Source of the DNA: Chromera velia
Lineage: Eukaryota; Sar; Chromeraceae
NCBI GenBank assembly: GCA_018398765.1
Contig: JAHBMJ010001749.1
Coordinates: 1-26,600, forward strand
Length of the DNA stretch: 26,600 nucleotides
Reading direction: 5' to 3'
Shown: positions 22,101 through 26,600 of the stretch, in pieces
Numbering within the stretch: position 1 is the stretch's first letter
Layout: every line of letters begins with the position of its first letter
Notes under the pieces: model-generated
The model's database searches: none
Told to the model about the DNA's origin: nothing
Seen by the model: the letters and a program-made list of their open reading frames with translations, nothing else
Position numbers and translations under genes: made by a program

Positions 22101-22875
22101 TAGCACTCTCTGTCGTTAAGATGTTTGCAAGTTTCAGGTCGCGATGCATGATTCCTCGTGCATGGCAGAAGGAAAGCCCTTTAAGGAGTTGAAGGGCAAG
22201 GAAATGAACCTTTTCCTCATAGAAGGGGCCTTTGCTTGACTGTGGGGAGGGTAGCGAAGGGAACTGCTCTTTTGATAGGCCTTTGCTTGACTGTGGGGGG
22301 GACGGCGAAGGGAACCACTCTTTGGATAGGCCTTTGCTTGCATGACTGTGGGGAGGGCGGCAAAGGGAACCGCTCTTTGGATAGGCCTTTGTTTGACTGT
22401 GGGGGGGACGGCAAAGGGAACCGCTCTTTGGATAGGCCTTTGCTTGACTGTGGGGGGGGCGGCAAAAGGAACTGCTCTTTGGATGGGCCTTTCCTTGACT
22501 GTGGGGGGGACGGCGAAGGCAACCACTTTTTGGATGGGCTTTTGCTTAACTGTGGGGGGGACGCAAGCAGGAGGCAGGATAGAGGGGATCAAGGCGTGAG
22601 GTCAGTAGTGCAGTATAACGCAGTAAGATATTCTCTATTTGTAGGTAGGCAACGACTGAATAGACTGATTCTAAAGTGTTCGAAGTCCCCGGGGGGGGCG
22701 TCGGTATCCACATCCTAAAGTTGCATAACATTAGGATGGGAAGGCAGAGCATCGACAGTCAGCTCTCTCAGGTATGCCAGAGCTTTTTTTGGATTGTAGA
22801 AGACTCGGTGAAGATTCTTCACTACAATCGGCTGTTCCGTCTCTTCATACACAGCTTCATGATTCAGAACTGTCC
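16733..22875 (-). CDS. CMGC/MAPK-like protein kinase, many exons, partial model
   Basis: Minus-strand exons match a Ser/Thr kinase in order. N-lobe: exon from 22875 down to about 22620 with AVYEETEQPIVVKNL (ATP-site Lys), YLREL and HPNVMQL. Catalytic loop: 22239-22094, GLSFCHARGIMHRDLKLAN. DFG: 21322-21288, ATDFGTTRAFP. APE-type motif: 21244-21147, SPEAF then DIWW. Helix F: 20789-20657, EFGQLLAEAL. MAPK-like insert: 20068-19970, LFGGWPEDRMAYLSSEEQ. C-lobe end: about 18797-18760, EFDLDSEEARI. Later exons: ending at 18440 (KVVAFIKQ), 18237-18121, and terminal 16862-16733 ending RRGLMDLDLVRR and TAG. Most junctions agree in phase, but the links 20657 to 20068 and 22620 to 22239 do not close, so exons are missing or misplaced. 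The activation loop is short and lacks TxY. An in-frame TAG (22715-22717) sits in the conserved LLDV position and a frame change falls at a C8 run (22691-22698). It could therefore be a pseudogene, or contain sequence errors. Confidence 0.7.
17437..17497 (-). repeat. Duplicated exon-like segment, copy A
   Basis: About 60 bases are shared with 19624-19681. On the gene strand both read TTTG, then C or T, then TCTCAG followed by an open frame beginning DLEAGT. They differ by a few substitutions and one 3-base indel, so the frame is kept. Copy A would begin an exon at 17474 and stays open for about 35 codons. Its place in the kinase transcript is not established. Confidence 0.6.
18381..18431. repeat. 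CAGA tetranucleotide repeat
   Basis: Two runs of CAGA broken by a short CTATACAGACTAA segment, inside an inferred kinase intron just downstream (gene strand) of the exon ending at 18440. Confidence 0.85.
18830..19145. repeat. Long compound purine triplet microsatellite (GAA/CAG/AGT)
   Basis: About 315 bases of GAA, CAG, AGT and GTA triplets with nearly all purines on the plus strand, so the kinase gene strand is pyrimidine-rich (TTC/CTG). It lies in an inferred intron just upstream of the EFDLDSEEARI exon. The poly-Leu and poly-Ser reading frames across it are microsatellite artefacts. A tract of this kind can form triplex DNA. Confidence 0.9.
19624..19681 (-). repeat. Duplicated exon-like segment, copy B
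   Basis: Partner of 17437-17497. The acceptor TTCTCAG precedes an exon candidate starting at 19658 that reads DLEAGTVIAGSIQKDL. The two copies are about 2.2 kb apart within the kinase gene. Confidence 0.6.
19711..19941 (+). other. Plus-strand open frame in a kinase intron, possible transposon remnant
   Basis: About 77 codons, antisense to the kinase gene, encode a basic piece with varied amino acid use (for example VGHAMSTRREIIFSITRAAKK and MLQSWYGRLDRV). It is unlike the microsatellite frames nearby. I do not recognise the family. It could be a fragment of a mobile-element protein or a chance frame. Confidence 0.25.
22227..22560 (-). repeat. Minisatellite of seven roughly 51-bp units carrying a splice acceptor
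   Basis: Seven copies have the CTGTGG word at 22240, 22291, 22346, 22397, 22448, 22499 and 22550, a spacing of 51, 55, 51, 51, 51 and 51. On the gene strand each unit reads pyrimidine tract, CCCACAG, TCAAGCAAAGGCC. The last unit is the actual acceptor of the catalytic-loop exon (exon start 22239), whose first codons SSKGPF match the start of the repeat unit (SSKGLS). The 51-base units keep frame when translated; the 55-base step breaks it. The array thus multiplies a 3' splice site. Confidence 0.85.
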
Positions 22876-22892
22876 CTGCAAAGTCATACATA

Positions 22893-22958
22893 CAGTAATG
22901 GTACAATTAAAGAGCAGTAATGGTATAGTTAAGGGGCAGTAATTATATAATTAAGGGG
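22893..22958 (-). repeat. Three tandem 22-bp units upstream of the kinase N-lobe exon
   Basis: Units starting at 22893, 22915 and 22937 each contain CAGTAATGGTA- or CAGTAATTATA-type sequence and AATTAA or AGTTAA. On the gene strand they end 18 bases before the TTTGCAG acceptor of the exon starting at 22875, so each carries a CTTAACT/CTTTAAT branch-site-like word. Confidence 0.8.
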
Positions 22959-24009
22959 TACAAAAAACGTAAGCCTCTGTTGAACAACAGCCGGATGCAG
23001 AAAAGGAGAGAAGCCTGACGAGAGGATCAGCAGCCAGAAATTTGTAATTTTAAATTAAGCACAGAAAGTCCTCTTTCGATTGACAAGACATATATCTCCA
23101 TCGGGAATGTTAATACCATGCACAGCTCTCTGCCATCGAGCCACATTAAGCTGCCTGTCTGTCTGACATTCTGACTGAGAGATACTCAATGACGTGTGTA
23201 TGCCCTAGATGGATAAAAAGCTCGAGAGACAGCCCATGCAGTCATTCATCAATCTTGTCATGCATACCCGTCTTTTTTGGGCTGAAAATCTATTTCCATA
23301 TGTCATCCTTCTATCTGAATATGCATTCATGTATCAATCTATCTACTAGACCCATCCATCGATTCATTCGTCCGGCGTCTATCCGGACTTCTGCCTTTCT
23401 CTCTATCTATTTGCGATCGATCGACACATATAGAAAGACACTCTGAAGAAGGGCCTGTACCCCTTGACACTAAGCGGAAGCAAAGATTTCGTGCAGGTGG
23501 AGTGGATTCAGAAGGCCTTCAATCGACTGAGCTGAGCTTCTGCTGCGGATCCCTCTGAAGATCATGAACTTGGTGGTTTTCTTCTGCTTTGGACAAAATT
23601 ATTGGCAGAATGATTGTTTGCATATCAGTGACATGTAGAATCAAGCCGATCAAGAAAAATGGCTTATACAAATTATGAACCGATGCTGAGAGACTGGCAA
23701 GAGACTAGAGCACAGATGTTTCCAAACAGAAAGAAGCGCATGCATACCATACGAAAGAAGATCACTTAGAAAGGCATACATCGCGGCAGGTTGAGACAGT
23801 GGCGCAGACTGGATCTCGATGGAGGGGAAAATCAGTGAATTCTACGTAGAAAGCAACAGGGTGAATGTTAAAGGATAAATTGTATTATAATATTCTTGAA
23901 GATTTCAGCCTGAATGGCGTTCTGTGCCTCATATCAGGATCGTATGAGCTTGATCTAATCCAGCCACACACATGCAAGTGAGCCTTTTACTGATAAAAAA
24001 AAGACGAAC
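22959..24009. other. Stretch without assignable gene, likely intronic
   Basis: Between the possible first exon and the kinase N-lobe exon. The glycine-rich loop of the kinase must be encoded upstream of 22875. A possible exon starts after GTCCAAAGCAG near 23585 on the minus strand and is open for about 35 codons, but it has no recognisable motif. TGCATGCA- and CGATCGAT-type words are present. Confidence 0.35.
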
Positions 24010-24069
24010 CAAAAGGATGTTCCAATGCGCTTCTTCCAAAAAGCTGTGATGCCGGAAGTAGTCGTCCAT
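24010..24069 (-). CDS. Candidate first coding exon of the kinase or a neighbouring gene
   Basis: An ATG at 24069 opens a 20-codon frame (MDDYFRHHSFLEEAHWNILL) ending at a GTTCGT sequence. GTTC-type donors are also inferred at two kinase exons in this gene. A stop lies just upstream in frame, so this must be a start if it is coding. The next confident exon (22875) needs a different phase, so at least one exon between 24009 and 22876 is missing. Very tentative. Confidence 0.3.
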
Positions 24070-24381
24070 GGAGCGTTATACTCCCTCCCCGCGGCCCCCT
24101 CCCCTCCTTTTAGACGAAAGGCCCTGAGGTGTAAGGGAACTGCCCTTCCCTTTTGCTTGTAATCGGAGGCGTCTATGGAGGTCTTTGCCAAAATGCGAAG
24201 TCTGGCCCCTGATTGCAAGCAGCTCTTTCCCGTTAAAGACACAAGTACTGAGCCAAGCATGAGGAAACAGCAGCATTCCGGATAAGCAAAGACACCAACA
24301 CAGACAGCATGAAGAGACAGGCTATGGGAGCCTCTCTGAAGCTTGCCAAAGGAAGGCAAGGGCAAACTCTGTGCAATTCAC

Positions 24382-24714
24382 CCCCCAACAGTGGTATATA
24401 TCCTGAGGCTCCATGCATGTCTGCCACATGATGCCGACAACTGACCTGCAGAAAAGATTCATAAAAGAAGGTGCACAATGAAGCACACTGACACTTATAA
24501 TTTCTTGCAGTCCGGAAGGGAGAATATACAACCACTCACATCAATTCTATCTTTGCGTCCTCATACAGCATCGAAATCTCCCACTGCCTCCAGTACAGCA
24601 GCCTTCGAGGCGGGCCTCGAAATGTTTCGATCTCAATACTATCTCTAAAACGAAAAGCAACACACTCCCCTGTCAGCGGGTCTATAAAAACAATCTTTGA
24701 GTGCCAATAGCCAG
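24382..24714 (-). CDS. Two candidate exons of an unrecognised minus-strand gene
   Basis: Exon one, 24714-24540, follows a CCCTATAG acceptor, reads GYWHSKIVFIDPLTGECVAF and onward to LYEDAKIEL, and ends at a strong GTGAGT donor. Exon two, 24445-24382, follows TTTTCTGCAG and joins in phase, reading SVVGIMWQTCMEPQ and ending at GTGAAT. The phase agreement and good splice signals support real exons. The protein is not recognised. It may be the 5' part of the kinase gene or a separate gene; its start and end are not found. Confidence 0.4.
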
Positions 24715-24767
24715 CTATAGGGAAAGTATATGCAAGAGCGAAAATGATGAAGTACAGGAACAACATG

Positions 24768-25250
24768 TAATAATAAAAGTTAGTCTAGAGGGAGACCAAA
24801 TCTCCCTCGTTACAGCCCTGATGGACTTTGAAGTCCTGCATAGGCCCAAACCACACACTCTAGGGAGGCCGTATTATTTAACTAAGTCCCAGACATCCCT
24901 CGGAGTCTTTTGCTGCTGTCCAGCTGCAAAAAAAAGAGAAATGATAAAGCATCGCACAGGAATGTAAAGAATAAGACAAATCTATCCCGAACGGTCTCCA
25001 ACAGTAAAACGGTCTCCAAAACAACCATACCTCTCAAGCTTTTTTAGGCAGTAAACAATATTTAAAAGCTTAAAACAAAGAGTTTTAAGCGATCAAATAG
25101 TACGATTTCCTGTTTTTAAATTAATTGGGTTTAGTGAGAGAAAAAAATATATTGTATTTGACCGCGCGGCGTGCGTGTTTCGTGCGTCAACGCACGCGCC
25201 TGTCATGCATGTAATTAAGGCGGCGGCGGGGAGCACTGGAATTAAGGCGG
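24768..25250. other. Mostly non-coding stretch with a GC-rich patch
   Basis: AT-rich sequence changes abruptly at about 25160-25235 to a CpG-rich patch with an imperfect inverted repeat (GGCGTGCGTG with CAACGCACGCGCC) and two GGAATTAAGGCGG/GTAATTAAGGCGG words. It could be a promoter for the minus-strand exons at 24714 and below, but this is inference from position and composition. Confidence 0.35.
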
Positions 25251-25305
25251 CTTTGCTGAGGAGCTGGGGTTGCTTTCGCCATTCTTCCGGTGAGTCTGCA
25301 GTTCC
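25251..25305 (+). repeat. Dispersed 55-bp repeat, copy 1
   Basis: Near-identical (about 52 of 55 bases) to 26343-26397, 1092 bases downstream in the same orientation. It contains GAGGAGCTGGGGTTGC and ends in a GGTGAGT donor-like word. Confidence 0.85.
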
Positions 25306-25849
25306 GTGAGTCCATGTGAAAACGGGACTAGACCGACTCTAACACTAATTCTGACTCCAAATTTTTTTTAAATATACAAACAGTTTAAACTAGTTTAAAC
25401 ATATTTAAAATCGTTTAAGTATATCTTTAGCGATTCTTTTATTGTTTTTAAAGGTTTTAAATTAGAGCCCGGAGTGTATGAGAGTGAAGGTTGGAAGTGT
25501 TGTAGCACAGTGGCAGGCCGGGCTGGCGGGTCTGCGTGTATGCCGCGCGTGGCATGCAGTGCCGCGCCGTACGTACGTGCGTCTGTGCCGCGGCCTGCCC
25601 CAACCGGCCCACGCTTGACTGACGCACGCATCCCAATCCGAATATTCGGCTGTACGGTAGAAATCCGATTATATGCTTTTGCAGGCCGAGGCATCTGTCA
25701 GAAAGCAAGGAAGAAATCAAAAGATCCCGCTTCAAACCTTTCAGTTATAGCTCCACGTTGCTATGCAGATTTTCTGTAGAGTGTACTTGTTGTGGGCCTA
25801 TCGCTGGGGATCATGCACCGGTGCTGTAGTGTGGCTGCACTTTTCAGGT
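25306..25849. other. Stretch without supportable gene
   Basis: Starts with AT-rich sequence full of GTTTAAA words (25380-25460), then a CpG-rich patch (about 25510-25630) with GTACGTACGTGCG and GCCGCG words. Open frames on both strands through the GC-rich patch look like composition artefacts. Confidence 0.4.
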
Positions 25850-26600
25850 GGGCTGAGCTTTGCCGTCTCCTTTTAAACAACACTTTGTATGGGCAAGGGG
25901 TTTTAATTGTTATGTCAGAAAGACCTGGGTTGATGCATCTGTTTACCCTTTTTCCTTCCTTTTCATATGGTATGGATGCAGGAGTTTGGAGCTCTCGCTT
26001 GCCTTTGGTGTGCGGAAGGAGTTGCGTTCGTCTCGTCTCTTTAGTCAGTTAGGGGTTGGGCATCTCTGGGTATAACGCGGCTTCAGTCGGTCAACTCATG
26101 TCAGGGAATGATCCACGTGGGTTCCTCTATTCACTCATCCTTCTTTTCACTCTGGCTGCATGGATGCAGGGTTTGGTGCTCCCTCGCGTGCTCTCCGGTA
26201 AGTTTATCAGGCTGAGCTTGTTTGTCTCACTGCTTGCAAGCCGTTCCATCAGGTCAAAGCATGATGCACCTCAGACTCTCCCATGCAATTTCATCCTTTT
26301 CTTGTTTGGTGGTTGCACGCAGGATCTGGGACCACTTTTTGTCTTTGCTGAGGAGCTGGGGTTGCTTTCGCCATTCTTTTGGTGAGTCTGCAGTTCTGTC
26401 TCTCTGTGTGGGTCAGTGCATGATGCACTGTTGAGCAGATGTTTGCCTTGAACCGTCGTTTTTGGCTTTCTTGCCTCTTGGGGATGTGATTGAATGCAGG
26501 TTTCGTTCCTTTGATCGTGCTGAAGAGCAGCACTTGGGGCTCCGTCACGGTGTGACGACCATCTCTCTGGGTCAGTGGTTTGTTTTCATTCGGTCCCTGT
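25850..26600 (+). repeat. Degenerate array of exon-like repeats
   Basis: Four diverged units recur every 155-185 bases. Each has a TGATGCA-like word, a pyrimidine-rich stretch, an acceptor-like GCAGG (about 25980, 26168, 26320 and 26499), a short G/T-rich exon-like block, and in two cases a donor-like GGTAAG or GGTGAG (about 26198, 26380). Translated blocks have weakly similar text such as FAEELGLLSPF and FDRAEEQHLGLRHG. It runs off the window end. It could be the start of a gene with repeated mini-exons or a decayed repeat family. Confidence 0.4.
26343..26397 (+). repeat. Dispersed 55-bp repeat, copy 2
   Basis: Partner of 25251-25305. Here the repeat forms the 3' half of an exon-like block reading FAEELGLLSPFF followed by a GGTGAGT donor-like word. 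Confidence 0.85.

Noticed and set aside
22134-22592. A 152-residue repeat protein (PPTVKQRPIQR units)
   Set aside because: It is an out-of-frame reading of the splice-acceptor minisatellite; the kinase frame through the last unit is a different one.
22714-22728. A 15-nt GT...AG segment that would remove the in-frame TAG, like the tiny introns of some ciliates
   Set aside because: All other introns here are more than 100 nt, and removal would delete conserved kinase residues after HPN.

Overview
This is a nuclear window from an intron-rich eukaryote. The best guess is a photosynthetic alveolate of the chromerid type, because intron-dense housekeeping genes occur with frequent TGCATGCA-like words, a LINE relic and a hAT-like MITE. 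That guess rests on style rather than a marker gene, so confidence is moderate to low. Three host genes are recognisable, and all three end in TAG.

Layout. Bases 1-3640 hold the 3' part of a decayed LINE-type retrotransposon on the plus strand (AP-like endonuclease, reverse transcriptase, Cys/His knuckle), one reading frame broken only by stop codons and ending near an ATC microsatellite. Bases 3641-4696 are AT-rich spacer. Bases 4697-11637 (minus) carry a complete SPB1/FTSJ3-type rRNA 2'-O-methyltransferase gene; 14 exons could be placed and together give an open frame of 1048 codons. A 554-bp divergent spacer leads to an intronless ethanolamine-phosphate cytidylyltransferase gene (12192-13829, plus). 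Bases 13830-16732 are non-coding and hold a 615-bp hAT-like MITE with perfect 8-bp target duplications and a nearly central 28-bp perfect hairpin, plus a second structured stem-loop. Bases 16733-22875 (minus) hold a many-exon CMGC/MAPK-like protein kinase gene. Only part of its exon chain can be fixed, and its N-lobe exon shows a stop codon and a frame change. Its introns carry tandem repeats at two 3' splice sites, a duplicated exon-like segment and a 300-bp purine triplet tract. Bases 24000-24770 have further minus-strand exon candidates. Bases 25150-26600 hold GC-rich patches and a degenerate array of exon-like repeats on the plus strand.

The genes do not form a pathway: SPB1 serves large ribosomal subunit maturation in the nucleolus, the cytidylyltransferase serves phosphatidylethanolamine synthesis, and the kinase is a signalling protein of unknown target. 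The most notable signals are the MITE with its hairpin, the transition-only decay pattern of the LINE, the minisatellite that multiplies a splice acceptor in the kinase gene, and the unusual 5' splice sites of SPB1.
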